Assembly (NCBI GenBank): GCA_033439765.1 | Contig: JAULSN010000001.1 | Coordinates: 496,001-560,000 of the forward strand | Length of the DNA: 64,000 bases | DNA from: Lasiosphaeria ovina | Lineage: Eukaryota > Ascomycota > Sordariomycetes > Sordariales > Lasiosphaeriaceae | Direction: 5' to 3' | In this document: in pieces, positions 1-11,705 of the stretch | Layout of the letters: every line of letters starts with the position of its first letter | Numbering within the stretch: position 1 is the first letter of the stretch | The notes under the pieces: model-generated | Told to the model about the DNA's origin: nothing | The model's input: the letters and a program-made list of their open reading frames with translations, nothing else | Database searches by the model: none | Program-made: the position numbers and the translations under genes

Positions 1-1289
1 CTCGCAGGCCGCAACCGGCCCCAATCGGAGCCGCAAAAGCGAGCCGGGAGGCCATGGCGCGCGTTACGGGTCGAGACTGTGTCTTGCCGGCAGCGAAGTT
101 TCGTCGGATGGGGTGGGCCGAGGTGCTGTCAATCGGCGCTTCTCCTTCTGGCGGTTTGTTCCGCGGCACAGCTCAGTCAGCTCCTGCAGAGCTGAGGTGA
201 AGGTGAGAGGCACAAGCCACAGCAGTTGGGACTTGGGGCCAAGACGACGGGATCGTCTGTGATGCGCGCCATGTATGTGAGACTGTTGGGGTTCCTATTT
301 TTGGAGCGAGCTTAATCGGACGCCAAGGGTTCGTCTGCCGTTTTCCTGCTCCGATCCCCGGGTTTCGGCCCGAACAACGGCGCTGTCGCCTACGACTCGC
401 AGGAGCGCCAACAGCCGATCCAGGATGACAAACTGCATGCTGAATTGACAACCATTCGTTCGGCGCGGCATTCATTGGGCCGATTCCTAGTGCACCACTG
501 CTCTCACTGCTCTGCGTGTCTACAATTGCGCATGGCTAGCTGCCGTCCACACCTCATCAATGCGACGGACGGCGGCGTCAGGCATCGCTTTTACAGGCTG
601 GTGGGAGATTGATGACAAGATGGTAGTCGGCGATCGAGGAGCGCAGTGTTTGTCTTCGGTTTGCTCTCGGTCCGACAACTTGAGGTTGAAGAGTTCGGTT
701 GACGCGAAAGGAAAAGAGAGGGAAATTGAAAGCGAAGGGGGGGGGGTTTATACTCTTTTGGGTCCTTCCGTTTCGGGCGTTGGCGAACATTGGAAGTCAC
801 GATCCGATGGCCGTCTCCAACAGAGGCCGCAGTCGCGCGAGGCGAGCGCACCCAAACATGCCCTGCGCGTGGCCGAATAACCGTTGTGCCGATCCATCGT
901 GCGCACGCCATCTTGGCTGTAGAGACTTTATCCCGAATAATTAGGTTGTTTGACATGGAAGTTGAACCGGCTATGCACACCCAAACTCGTCCACCCTCCA
1001 GCGCGTTGCAGTCAAGTCAAATGGAAGCTAGCCATGTTTGTTGGGCGACATGGAAATTCATGCATGCAGCACCAGTGTATCCTGGGAAGGTCAAGCGAAG
1101 CGTGGTGGGTGAATGCATTTGATTGCACGCCGCTGGTCAAGGGAGCCCAACGGCCAAAATATCAAGAGCTAGTAGATGCAGATGCAAGATTCAATGTGAC
1201 GATAATTGGTTCGAGGCGCGCGCGCCTGACGAGTAGACAGGGCAAATTAGCTTCGGTGCGGACGCCTAAATTACACAGGATACTTGCCT
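1..1289. other. no gene recognised
   Basis: Only short overlapping frames on both strands, none with a recognisable motif. A run of ten G lies near 740. I see nothing I can support as a gene. Confidence 0.5.
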
Positions 1290-2592
1290 TCAAATCCCCA
1301 GCATCCGCCTCAGCTTCAACACCTCGTGCTTCGTCACGAACACACCAAGCCCGGCCCTTCCCTCGCTGGCGGACCCGTCCAGCATGTCGACGAGATCGCG
1401 CACCTTGGCACACTCCCAGCCGCCCTCGCCGTTGGTCCAGAACACGCGCTTGATGCCCGCGCAGTGCATGTACGAGACGCAGCGGTAGCATGGGCGAGAG
1501 TCGACAGCAGAAGGGCATGGCGGGAGGCGGTTTCTCGGCGAACCAGACAATGGCGCACGCGCCGTTAAGAAGCCCAGCTCGTCGTGCAGCGAGCCAGCTG
1601 TTGATGTTGAAGCGACAGAGTGAGCCGGCGGCGGGCAGGAATCGGCCGACGGCGATGCGTCGGGCGGGGATGAGGATGGGTCCGGTGTCTGTGGCTTGGT
1701 GTGGGCGAGGCGGGCAACGTAGATGTCGGCGCCGACGAGCTTGGGGTGCTTCATGCGGTCGAGGACTGTGTGCGACGCGCGCTTTGCATGGCCAGTAGGC
1801 ACGAGGATGTGCTTGCGTGGCCGGAGCGCGTCCTGCGGCTGCTTGATGTTGGCCGACATGTCTACGTTATAATCCCGAGGGGTGACTTGAGCTGCGGAAA
1901 TCGTGGCATTTGTTGTTCTCGTGGGGGCAATGGATGTTGTCTTTGGGCCTGAAGATGGCAACTTTGACAAGAATGCATTCGTAGACTCCGGGGACGTGTT
2001 AGAACCCTTGGTCTTGGTTCTCTTGCTCTTGTTCTGATTCCGGCTCTGGTTCGGACTCGGTGTCGGAGACCCCAGCGTCGCATCGAGGTGGAGCGGCTTC
2101 AAAACGCCACCCGTCGGCCTGAGGCGCGCCGGAGCCCGGTTGAACGTCCGACTCGAGCGCCTCGAGGCACACGCGCTCGACGTAGGCCTGGACGCTGCGG
2201 GGCAATCCCTGGGGTTTGGTGTGGCGACCCGGTAATTTGAGGCCCTGTTTAATGCGCGACGTTGACCTGGCGGCGCCGGCACTGCTCGATGCGAGGGCGG
2301 CGTCGATTGCCATCATCTCGGCATGCATGCTGAGGCAGGTGCTGGCCTGCTGGCTGCCGCTGTCAGAAATCCCAGGACAATCTGAACTGCTGGGGTCAGA
2401 TATCTTGGAATTGGGCTTCCTGGCAACATTGGGGCCAGCGTTGAGCGCACGCCCGTCATAGCCCGGGCGATAGTCGTTGAAGCCTCGGCCGATGATCTTG
2501 CCGCCCTTGACGACGACGCAGCCGTGGCGCTGGCGCAGGGGCGAGTGCGCGGCCTGCTCCAGGCACTGATTCAGGTAAGAGTTGTTCTTCAT
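1290..2592 (-). CDS. cytidine/dCMP deaminase-superfamily protein
   Basis: Zinc-dependent deaminase-like protein, probably acting on a nucleoside, nucleotide or RNA base. The N-terminal frame (2592 to 1999) begins MKNNSYLNQCL, carries the fold's start (HGCVVVKGGKIIGRGFND) and the zinc-ligand/proton-shuttle motif HAE (H90, near 2324). The second zinc motif, PCYRC (near 1493), followed by AGIKRVFWTN, lies in a different frame that runs to the stop at 1290. The two frames overlap between 2282 and 1999, so at least one intron joins them. I could not fix the splice sites; a TTCTAAC branch-like element near 2000 and a CTTCAG acceptor near 1950 are candidates. The HAE and PCxxC motifs are about 830 bp apart, far more than in compact deaminases, and the spacer includes an acidic EPEPESEQEQ stretch. 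The family call is firm, the substrate unknown. Confidence 0.75.
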
Positions 2593-3259
2593 TGTGAGGA
2601 CGGTGCGGCGATTGCTCGAGGATGGTGAGGCAGGGAAAGTCTAGCTTGCTTGAGTGCAGGTCAATTGTGCAGATTAATTCCGGTGCAGATGTGATGGCGG
2701 CGAAGATGACAGTGTTGGACAGCTGGACCGCTGGTTGCTTTTGGTGGCGACTGTGGAGTCATTTTCGCCAACGGCCAACACCACGCGGCCGCACGGGCCA
2801 AGCGGGGCAGTGAAACAGTTGGGACCTGCGGGGCCGGGCAATGCAACCTCGAGCCATCGCTGATGGAAAGCACAAAGGCAAAGCGAATCACTGCCATTTC
2901 CTTCCTCGATAAAGTTGCAGTGCACATCAGGCAGGTGAAAGATGACTCAAGATTGCAATCTATTAAAATCTGAAACGGCTATTTACACTAATTACCCCGA
3001 GGGTTAAATTCAGATCCAAGTATGCCAAAAGAATGTGCTGCACCGGACCTTCGGAGAGTCTGGAAGTTGCGCAAAGCCAAATATTAAGACCAGGACGACC
3101 GCCAGTGCGAGTATTGCCAAAAGCATGTGTTGCCATCCCGAGTTCTTGGGCAACTGAGAATCTGCACCCTGGGAAACGCACAGCGGGGATGTCGTCCGGA
3201 GGCAAGACTAGCTGCACACCATGACACAGATTTCAATATCTGCCAGCCATGTGATAGAC
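2593..3259. other. intergenic, nothing recognised
   Basis: Lies between the start of the deaminase gene and the end of the small secreted protein gene. Both neighbours are on the minus strand, so this should contain the deaminase promoter. No motif stands out. Confidence 0.4.
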
Positions 3260-3780
3260 TTAGCACGCATTAATGTTGGGGTCGGCCCTGTTGCAAAAAC
3301 GACAAGTTAGCACGATACAAGAGGGTCGAGGGGAGAGCGGTGCACCCGTGGCAAAGAGGGCAAAACGTTTTAGCAAACTCGAAACTGTTGCAGTCGGCGA
3401 GGTACTCACTTGAAGTGAACCCCATTTACATTGTCCTCAAAGTTGCCGCCGTGTTTGCAATCGGTAACTATATTTTTCAATCCGCTTTTGCAATCGGCGG
3501 CAAGCAGGGTCTTTTTGAAGTCTTTGCTGTTGGAGAAGGCGACTTGTATCGATCGGACCGTGTCGACGTTGTTGATTGGGATGCATGTGGACTTGAAGCT
3601 CCCGTCAGTGTTCGACTGTGATAAGTCAATATCGGTATTACAAAAACCATCAATCCCAGAGTTCACCGGCGATATATCGCTGGGGAATTCTTGGCCACCG
3701 CTAAAGCAGTTGCTACCATCAGCACTGACGGCCGTGACGAAGCCGAATGCAGCGAGGGAGGCGATGGTGGCAGCCTTCAT
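3260..3780 (-). CDS. small secreted cysteine-containing protein
   Basis: Predicted 132-residue secreted protein in two exons, 3780-3410 and 3287-3260. The intron (3288-3409) has a GTGAGT donor, a TGCTAAC branch site and a CAACAG acceptor; splicing replaces the read-through stop and ends the protein ...KADPNINAC. The first 20 residues (MKAATIASLAAFGFVTAVSA) form a clear signal peptide. The mature part is small and polar, with cysteines in NCFSGG, GFCNTD, STCIPI, ADCKSG, TDCKHG and at the C-terminus. That is six cysteines, an even number suited to disulfides. I recognise no named family; it resembles the many small secreted proteins of plant- or insect-associated ascomycetes, but effector function is not shown. 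A TATA-like box lies about 130 bp upstream. Confidence 0.8.
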
Positions 3781-3908
3781 TTTGTTGCTGCTTCAATGTC
3801 AATGACTGGCGGTGGTGTGTTTCTGTAATGAGTGGCTGCTGTGATGTGCTGTTGTGAGATGGATGTTGACGAGGGATGGAAGTGCAGCAGCGTTGACGCA
3901 AGCCGCCC

Positions 3909-3914
3909 TTTATA
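3909..3914 (-). promoter_or_regulatory. TATA-like box for the small secreted protein
   Basis: TATAAA on the minus strand about 130 bp upstream of the ATG at 3780. The motif match is exact, but the function is inferred from position only. Confidence 0.4.
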
Positions 3915-4973
3915 TTCAGACGAGGAAGACATTTTCGACCATATCTCAGGCAGACCTAGTGTTTGCCTGTGTTTGCCTAAATAAGGGGCTAGGGCTAAGT
4001 GAATCTGAAACGAAACACGAGCTCTGACAGAAACAAGGACTCTTCAGCAGCCCGGTGCCGACGGCCGTGGCGAGGCTGCGGTCGGGAGGTTGGTTGACGG
4101 GCCAATGCTGTGGGTCTAGGCCGAAATTGCGTGGTGAGCTGGGCGCAAACGGGGCCGGACCGAGGGGCACGGGAAAATTCGCGGCCCCTTTTGTGAGTGC
4201 TCGCAAATCCGTCCCAGCAATAGGTTGCACCGGATTATTGTTGACAGTCCGAAAGGCCGGTCCCAGCCCTTGAAACACACTGCCCCTTTTTTGGCACGGC
4301 GGAGCGGCCGCGAGGCCATGTGTGCGAAGACCTCGCATTTTCGACGGCGTGCACTTCGACCATGGCCACGCCCCGCCGGGGCATGCGGTGGACGGCCGGC
4401 GGCCCGCAAGCCCATCCAACGACAGACATGACGACGTTTCTGTGCCAAACACCCACGTTAAGTGCCGACGAGAGAGCCTGAATTCGATTCATTGCTGTTG
4501 CTATAAGACACTCGCTCACCCATTTTTTGTTTCAGTGATGTGGATGAACTGTCAACCCGTTCAAAACGCAGCCGTTGTTGCCCAGCCTAAGCCCTAAGCC
4601 CCAAGCCCAGCCAAGTAGTGTCCAATACCAACAGAAAGCCAAGCCGAAACTATTTGCTTCCCGTCCCACCCCTGGGAGGATTGTGCCGTGTCTGGCGGGG
4701 GCGTGACGTGGCAGCGCACGGCAGCAGCGGTCTGACCGGAGCCCACTGCCTTGGCCGCGGCTCGTGAGGAAGCGCGTTTCCCGCCACCTCTCGCTCCCGA
4801 ATCAACCCCTCTCCCGAGCCCAAGGCCATGTCAAGTCCGACGCCGGTTCAACGGCGGCCTATCACCGCCCGGTCTCCCAGCAAAACCAAATGACCCCGAC
4901 CTGTTCACACCCATGCCGCCATTCGAGCTCAGACGAGACGAAATCATCGTTTCGATGACGAGGTGGCGCCAGA
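3915..4973. other. intergenic, nothing recognised
   Basis: Several frames exceed 60 codons on both strands but overlap and lack motifs. CTAAGCCC-like short repeats occur near 4587-4610. Confidence 0.4.
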
Positions 4974-5744
4974 TCAGGACATGCGCCGGGACCACGACCG
5001 GCCCAGACGCATCAGAAATGGAAATTTGTCCTGGTTCAGCTTCTTGGCCATCTTGAGGTCGTCGACGCTGCTCAGCGACAGGCTTCTCTTCTCGGGGCCG
5101 CCAGCTGCACGCTTTCCCTTGGACGGCCGCTGCCGCTGTGGCGGCTGGACAGCGGCTTCCGGCTGCTGCGACTGCTGCGCTGCTGGGTGCTGCTGGGATA
5201 GCCGCCGGGGCCTCTGGGCCTCGGGAAGGTCCAGCTTGGGCGGCAGCGTGGGGGCTCGCTCGACTGGGACCAGATCGAGCGGGGACACCTCGTCGTAGCT
5301 GACAGGAAAGGCCTCGCTCTTGGGGCGTCTGGCGACGTCGCTCTCGCGGCTGGGCCCGGCCATGAATGCAAACGGGAACTCGATCTCTTCGCCGACTACA
5401 CCAGCACGTCAGCGTCATGTAACCACGGGCGCAGAGTCGAGGCACATACCCAGGGTCGTCCACAGCCGCATGTCGACCGTGTACTTGAAGTAGTCGTTGG
5501 TGACGGTGCCGAAGCCGTTCTGGCTCATCCACACGACGACGGACTCCTCGGCCGCCTTTATGGCGTCGGCCTTTTGGCCGGGGATCAGGAGGCGCGTGTC
5601 CTTGCTGGCGGCAAAGTTGAGGACAAACTGCCTCCGCGAGTACTCAGCGGCCGTGAGGGCCTTCATGACGTTGACCTGCTCAATGTCGAGCGGCGTCGAC
5701 CGCCGACGGCTCTCCCTCACGGCCGCGTTTGCCGCCGTCGTCAT
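4974..5744 (-). CDS. unrecognised protein, two exons
   Basis: Predicted 238 residues from exons 5744-5450 and 5395-4974. The 54-bp intron has a GTATGT donor, a CGCTGAC branch site and a TGTAG acceptor; phase agreement across it (TTL-VGEEIEFPFAFMAGPS) supports a real gene. The N-terminal half is ordered-looking (IEQVNVMKALTAAEYSRRQF, LLIPGQKADAIKAAEE), while the C-terminal half is Pro/Gln-rich and basic, ending GRSWSRRMS. I chose the ATG at 5744. An in-frame ATG at 5915 would add 57 low-complexity residues that could act as a presequence. I do not recognise the family. Confidence 0.6.
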
Positions 5745-5915
5745 GGTGCGCGGGTGCAGAAGCCGGCCGGTGGGCGTCAGGGGTGCTGGCGATGACGAAA
5801 AGGACGTTGTGGTTGCCGCATTGAAGGCTGCAGCGAGAAGGCGGTTGGGCGGTTCGGGCGACGGCGGAGCAGAGGCTGATGGTGCCCAACGGTCAATCCT
5901 ACCCGAGTCAATCAA

Positions 5916-7834
5916 ACGGCGACAGACCTGACAGCAGGTCTAGGCCTGTGCAAAATCCAAGCAGCGGGTCGAGGGCTTTATTTGTGCGTTCCAGCGCTCT
6001 CGCTTTGTCGTCGGGGCTGTGGGGGAGTGGCGAGCGGCGGCTGGGACCGAGGGACGCAGGCCGTCTGAGGAAAGCCGCGAGAAGAGAGGTAAATGGAGTG
6101 CCTGCTCCCTCCCGGTCGAAATTCGTGCCGGCATTTGGTCGACGACCAATCGTCAGGGTACCAAGACGTCGGGAGGCTGCCAAGCGCGTGCCCAGCGCGT
6201 GCCAAGAGGGCCGGGCTACTTGGCGGCGGTGCTCGGGAGGAGCCCCGGATGACGGATTGGCTCCCCCAGGCGAAGAGAGTCGTGGCAGCGCAGCATGCAG
6301 AGACAAAGTGCGGGGGGATCCGACGGAAGGGAGTCCACGGCGAGCAGCGGAGATTTTAGGCAGATAAGGACCATGCTTCGACTGCTTGGCCGGGGCTCAC
6401 GACCTGCTGTCGCCCTTGGCGCGCATCCTTCCGCGCCCTGTCCCGAATTGCGTGCCGCTGTCGGGATTCGGGAAGACACGGCCAGGTCATCAGGCCGGGC
6501 CATTGCCCGAAACTCTCGACGCAAATTGCTGCTCCGCTGGGGAGATTGGCTGCCTTGGCCGTGTGTTCCCAACTTCCCTGTTCTCTGACCGCCATTTTCC
6601 TTCATTCCTGCCTCTGTTGCAGCTTGGCGCGCCGATCATTGCCGTGTCGCTGTCAGCTCTGCAGCATGTCTTACCGTACTCACGGGACCCGCCAGGCCTG
6701 GCGGTTGACGTGCGCTGGGTCCCGAGGGCTGAGGCAGATAAGGTAACCGAAATCCGGTGTCCCGGACTCTGTAAAACCGCAGAGGCGAATTAGAGCGGCC
6801 TCTATTCTCTGCCAAGGCTCGTTCGGCCATGTCGTTCGTCACTGTAAGACGCGAGATGGCCTGTTGCCGTTTCCGAGTTTTTCCATTAACTCGTGCAAAA
6901 CGCGGATTTGGGCGACAACGTGACCTTTGTCAACGGTTGTCTTGACGGAGGATCTCGATTGCCAAGAGCACAAGACACGACAAAGACCTGCCAGCGGCAA
7001 ATTGAGTTAGAGTAGGACAAGGCGGTTGAATTTGGAGCATGACAGCCGCTTGAAGGCCAAGGTGTGGCGAGAGCCAAGAGCGGAGGACTGGCTGGACGAC
7101 CGGACGCTGAGCTCTCTGCTCCGGATGGCCGCAGACGCTCTGCCCGTTGGCGGCTGCGGGATCCGATATGTCTTGCGTGTTCCGTGAACATCCGACCTGG
7201 GCCAAGCAGTAATTACCGCCAGAATGGGTCGAGATTAATTGAGCTTGTAGTTAACTATGAGGAGGGAAAGACAGTAAACAATAACAAAATAACAGCAGCA
7301 GATTAGAAACAATACCTAATTAGCGTCTGCTTATCCCTTGACATCCCCGAGCCAAGGCGCGAATTGCAATTTCGCAAACATATTCAACTCATTATTGCCA
7401 GCCACATCACGACTCACGGTGTCATGTCTGCTAACCTCCATACGAGAGACCCCGTTTCAACTCACCCGTCGGCAGACGGCCGATGAAGTTGTAGGGTGAA
7501 AACTGTGTGATGTGCAATCAAAATGGTCCGATCCTTTTGCACCATTGGGTGATGATGATGCAATTGTGTAAATCCGCCTACTGAGTTGCCTTGCAGTGAG
7601 CTTGATGGCGGGTCTGGTGGCACGATTGAACCAGCCGAGTTGGGCTTCCCACCGGTTGCCCCGGACGAGGCAGTGCTGTGGCGGGGTAGCTGCCTAACTG
7701 CCCTGCGCTGCGTGTCGGAGCCTCACCTAGCTCAATCGGAATGCAGCAGAGGAAATATCACAGATAATGGGCAACTGGATGGTGGCGGTTGTCGACATTT
7801 GAAGGAACCGCCGTACCACAGCAAATCCGTCGCC
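5916..7834. other. intergenic, nothing recognised
   Basis: Nearly 2 kb between the divergent unknown gene and the HET gene. The left part is GC-rich with overlapping open frames on both strands. From about 7200 it turns more AT-rich and probably holds the HET promoter. Confidence 0.4.
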
Positions 7835-9754
7835 ATGTTTTTGGCGCTCAGGAATATATTCGCCAAACGCGCTTCGAAACGCGCCCCTGCAGCTACACAG
7901 TCGGTCCGGTCTGCCTCGACTCTGCCAACCAATCATCCTTCACCCCCAACCGACGATTGCTCAACTCCCCCAACCGATGACGCCTCAACTGCAGACAGCG
8001 ATCGCGATCCGTCGCCTCCTCAAGCTCAAGGCCCTTTTGATGTTCGAGAACCGCTAATCCGATACTCGTACCAGCCTCTCCCGTCAAGGGACCGCATCCG
8101 CCTCCTCCACCTCGACCCCTCGGATGACCGAACAGCGCCCATCACCATCACCATCTCCGAGCACCGGCTCAATGAAGCACCCACGTATGACGCCCTCTCC
8201 TACACATGGGGCGATGTCGACGACATGCACGATATCGTCGTCCTTGACGGATTCAACGCGCGCCGTGCCCTGCCTGTCACCAAAAACTGCCACTCGGCCC
8301 TTCGCCGGCTGCGGCTCCCAGACACGCAGCGCGCCCTCTGGGTCGACGCCGTGTGCATCAACCAGGACGACATCTCCGAGCGCAACGCGCAGGTGGCGCT
8401 GATGGGCGGCATCTACCGCGACGCAGCGCGGGTCGTTGTCGACGTCGGCGAGGCGTCCGACTCGAGCGGCGCCGCCATCGACTTCATTGCGCGCTACAGC
8501 CGCGACCCCGGCACCGAAGCCATTTTGTTCAACATGACGGGCGGGCTCGGCATCCGCAGCGCCGTCAGCGAATTCTATCGCCGCCCGTGGTTCACGCGCG
8601 TCTGGGTGCTGCAGGAGGTGTTCATGGCGCGCCAAGAGACGGCCCAGCTGCTGTGCGGCGACCGTCTCGTCGACTGGGCCGTGTTCCGCCCGTTCAAGAT
8701 CTGGGTCGATTCCCGGCCGGCCTGGGAGACCGAGCACTGGCACGTAGCCCTCCCGACACTGGTCCCGCAGTCCCTCGTCATCGGCAACCGCCACGAGCGC
8801 CAGCACAGCGGCGGCCAGGACTTTTTGGCGCTGCTCTGCAAGGTGCGCAGCTGCCTGTCCACGGACCCGCGCGACAAGATCTTTGCGCTGCTCTCCATGT
8901 TCGACTTTGGGCCGGACCACGAAGACAGGATCGTGGCCGACTACGGGAAGTCGGCTGCCCAGGTCTACGTCGAAGCTGCCGCGTGGCTTCTCCCGAGGGT
9001 TGGCCTCGCCTTCTTGTCGTGCGTCACGCGAGGGAGTCGGCGGATCGAGGGCCTGCCGTCGTGGGTCCCCGACTGGACCGAGCGATACCTCGAGTGCTGG
9101 CTGATTGGGCTCAGCGACGTCTACTACCCCCTCCGCGCCGGCACAGATTCGGAGCCCGTGGCCGAGATCGTCGCACCAGCGGACGGGAGAGACAGTCAAC
9201 TCAACGTCCGAGGCGTGGTGGTTGACAGTATCCGTATGGCCAGCAAGAGCATCAACATCCGCTCCACGGAAGGCGCCGAGCTGGACGCCTTTCTCGCCGC
9301 GTGTTGTGACTATCGGCGGCAGCTGGGCGCGACAGCAGCCGGGGCAGCGCGGCTCCCGAAAGCTCGCTACTGGGAGCCAAAAACATCCGAGAGGCGCATC
9401 CATCCGCCCAACTGGGCGGCTTACACGTACGGCCTCCCTGTCAAAACACCGTCCGCCCATTCGGACAACGACATGTGTGACTACATGAGCTTCCTCACGG
9501 TCGGGCGGCAGCTCGTCATAACCGAGAAGGGCTACGTGGGGGTGGTGCCGACCGAGGCTGACGTTGGCGATGTCGTCTGCTGCTTCCTCGGCGCGCGCGT
9601 CCCGTTTGTGCTGAGAGAAGCTGCCGCAAACGAGTTTACGCTCCTCGGGGAGTCGTATGTTTATGGCCTGATGGACGGCGAAGCATTTGAGGGCGTGGAC
9701 ATGGCGCGCGCCGCGGAGGAAGGTCATCCTCTCCGCGATATTCTCATATCATAG
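7835..9754 (+). CDS. heterokaryon incompatibility (HET) domain protein
   Basis: Single-exon protein of 639 residues. The HET domain starts after a Pro/Thr/Asp-rich N-terminus. Its diagnostic blocks are YDALSYTWGD, then NCHSALRRLR, LWVDAVCINQDD and RNAQVALMGGIYRDAARVVV, followed by RPWFTRVWVLQEV and DPRDKIFALLSM. HET proteins are cytoplasmic components of fungal non-self recognition, and many trigger cell death when activated. Here no STAND/NACHT partner domain is fused; the C-terminal 200 residues have no motif I recognise. I prefer the ATG at 7835 (MFLALRNIFA) because the sequence upstream of it, though open to 7586, does not look like protein. The role in incompatibility is inferred from the family; many HET-domain proteins have no known partner. 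Confidence 0.9.
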   Translation: MFLALRNIFAKRASKRAPAATQSVRSASTLPTNHPSPPTDDCSTPPTDDASTADSDRDPSPPQAQGPFDVREPLIRYSYQPLPSRDRIRLLHLDPSDDRTAPITITISEHRLNEAPTYDALSYTWGDVDDMHDIVVLDGFNARRALPVTKNCHSALRRLRLPDTQRALWVDAVCINQDDISERNAQVALMGGIYRDAARVVVDVGEASDSSGAAIDFIARYSRDPGTEAILFNMTGGLGIRSAVSEFYRRPWFTRVWVLQEVFMARQETAQLLCGDRLVDWAVFRPFKIWVDSRPAWETEHWHVALPTLVPQSLVIGNRHERQHSGGQDFLALLCKVRSCLSTDPRDKIFALLSMFDFGPDHEDRIVADYGKSAAQVYVEAAAWLLPRVGLAFLSCVTRGSRRIEGLPSWVPDWTERYLECWLIGLSDVYYPLRAGTDSEPVAEIVAPADGRDSQLNVRGVVVDSIRMASKSINIRSTEGAELDAFLAACCDYRRQLGATAAGAARLPKARYWEPKTSERRIHPPNWAAYTYGLPVKTPSAHSDNDMCDYMSFLTVGRQLVITEKGYVGVVPTEADVGDVVCCFLGARVPFVLREAAANEFTLLGESYVYGLMDGEAFEGVDMARAAEEGHPLRDILIS

Positions 9755-10204
9755 GGCCACGTATATAGGGCCCCCACGTGTATATGAACCGAAATTCAAG
9801 CCGCCGCTATTTGGCAGGCTTGGCTATGGTCAAGTGCAGTTGCATCCCGGTATTGCGCAACCATTGTCGCACGCCAGGTTCGGCCTCCCACGTGGTGCGA
9901 GCTGCGAGATGCCCCTTTACAGCCGATGGCCGTGCTTGTCCCCGAGTTTGTCGAAAAAGGGGAGCCAGATGCGTGGCACAGAAGGGGGGATTTCATCCCA
10001 GGAGTGCTCTGAACATGGCTATGCTATGTGTTAGCGTGTTAGCCCACATGCCAGGTGCGGCACTCGGTGTCATCGGGGCTGAACACACCTCCGCCCCTCC
10101 ACCGCAAGCGGGATAGGCATATTTTCCAGCGCCAGCGCCCGCAACACGTGTCAAGTTCCGCTTTCCGCGCCAACAAAACACTCTGTACCTTGAACGTCTG
10201 CGAC
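9755..10204. other. intergenic, nothing recognised
   Basis: Short gap between two plus-strand genes. It should contain the dienelactone hydrolase promoter. Confidence 0.4.
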
Positions 10205-11171
10205 ATGGCTGCCATGCCCATCTGCAGAGACTGCTTCTCGGGCACGCTCCGCGGCGACGCCGCCCCGACGGGCAGGGAGGAAGCGCTGCACGGCCTGCCG
10301 ACGTACGTCGCAGTGCCGGGGCCGGGTGTGGAGCCGCTCGGCGCTGTCGTCATCATCCCCGACGCCTTTGGCTGGAAACTGCGCAACACGCGCGCCCTAG
10401 CTGACGCGTACGCTCGGCGCATCCCCGCGACCGTGTACGTGCCGGATTTCATGGACGGTGAGACACTTGGCTTGCCACCGCTATCGTGCGCTGCTAACTA
10501 CGACAGGCCACGCGCCGCCCGAGTCCACCATGGTCCTGCTCGAATCCAAGCCCGCGGCCGCCGACAGCTGGATCGTGCGGCGGCTGAAGCGAGCTTGGTC
10601 GATCCTGCGGGTGGCCCCCAGCATGGTGTCGTTCGTGTACAATTGCCGCGCATCGCTGGTCAAGCCCCGGATGTTGCCCTTCTTGAGCGGCGTGCGCGCT
10701 GGGGCTGGAGGCGCGCCGGGTCTGCAGAAACTCGGCGTCGCCGGATTCTGCTGGGGCGGGCTTTATGCCACGATGCTGACGCACGACGTGGCCAAGAACC
10801 GCGTCACGGCCGGCGGGCGCGAGCACCCACTCGTCGACTGCGCGTTCACGGCACACCCGAGCCTGCTGAGCCTGCCGGCGCACATTGCGGGCGTCGCGCA
10901 GCCGCTCAGCGTGGCCAACGGCGACGACGACGAGTGGATGGGCCGCGCCAAGATGCAGCAGGTCGTTGCGCTGCTCGAGGCCAAGAACGCCCAAGCCGCT
11001 CGCGACGTTCACGAGGTCGTCATCTACCCGGGCGCAAAGCACGGGTTCGCGGTGCGCGGCGACCGCGATGACCCGCAGCAGAGGGAGAGGGGCGACCAGA
11101 GCGAGGACCAGGCCGTCAGCTGGTTCCAGCGGCACTTCGAGGCTGCTGAGCCGGGCGTTGGAAGCGCGTAA
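10205..11171 (+). CDS. dienelactone hydrolase family protein
   Basis: Predicted 305 residues from exons 10205-10457 and 10507-11171. The 49-bp intron has GTGAGA, a GCTGCTAAC branch site and CGACAG, and the phase joins FMDG to HAPPEST. The alpha/beta-hydrolase is of the dienelactone hydrolase type: the nucleophile elbow reads GFCWGG with cysteine as nucleophile, an acid follows in NGDDDEWMG, and the catalytic histidine is in PGAKHGFAVRGD. Family members open lactone rings in chlorocatechol degradation, but many fungal paralogues act on other esters. It lies 3 kb before a run of flavin oxidoreductases, which fits a catabolic role without proving one. Confidence 0.88.
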
Positions 11172-11705
11172 TCTGTGATTCCGTTGGCGCTCCGCAGTCG
11201 AGTGGTCCGTAGGCCAGGTGATAGTAGCTGTTGTTTTTTGGCTCTACCATCGGCCGGTGTTTTGCTCGACGTTGAGGAAGAGCCCACGTTGATTTTTGGC
11301 GCAAATACATGGCTTGGTATTGTGGAGGGACAAATTGCGCACCCCATTTGACAAGGAAATGTCTACTCGGACCGTAGAAAACGTCTTTTCGGTCCGTAAT
11401 TAGCAAAAAAGTGCAATGAAATCTCCACCGAGCTCAGCCCAGGGAAACCCTATTTTCCCCGCTAAAAACAATAGATTAATGGCCGGTCGACTTATCTTCA
11501 GATGGTCAGTACAATGTAAGTTCAACTGCGCCCGGGCGCCCGGGCCATACCTAGCCAAACCTAGCCAAACTTTTACCTGTAATTGAGGCTATCGCCAAAT
11601 CCACCAAAGGTTTCAACCTTCAACTACAATACCGTCAATTGAGCCATAATAACCAGGATTCATTGCAGAAATGAACGATTTGAGCGAATTCTACGGCCCT
11701 GCGCG
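11172..11705. other. intergenic, nothing recognised
   Basis: AT-richer than the flanks. Holds a CCTAGCCAAA direct repeat near 11550-11570 next to a CCCGGGCGCCCGGGC palindrome near 11531. Confidence 0.4.

Noticed and set aside
8084..9727. Long minus-strand open frame (547 codons) under the HET gene
   Set aside because: It is the mirror of a GC-rich real gene; its Arg/Ala/Val/Asp-rich sequence has no motif, while the plus strand has a clear HET domain.
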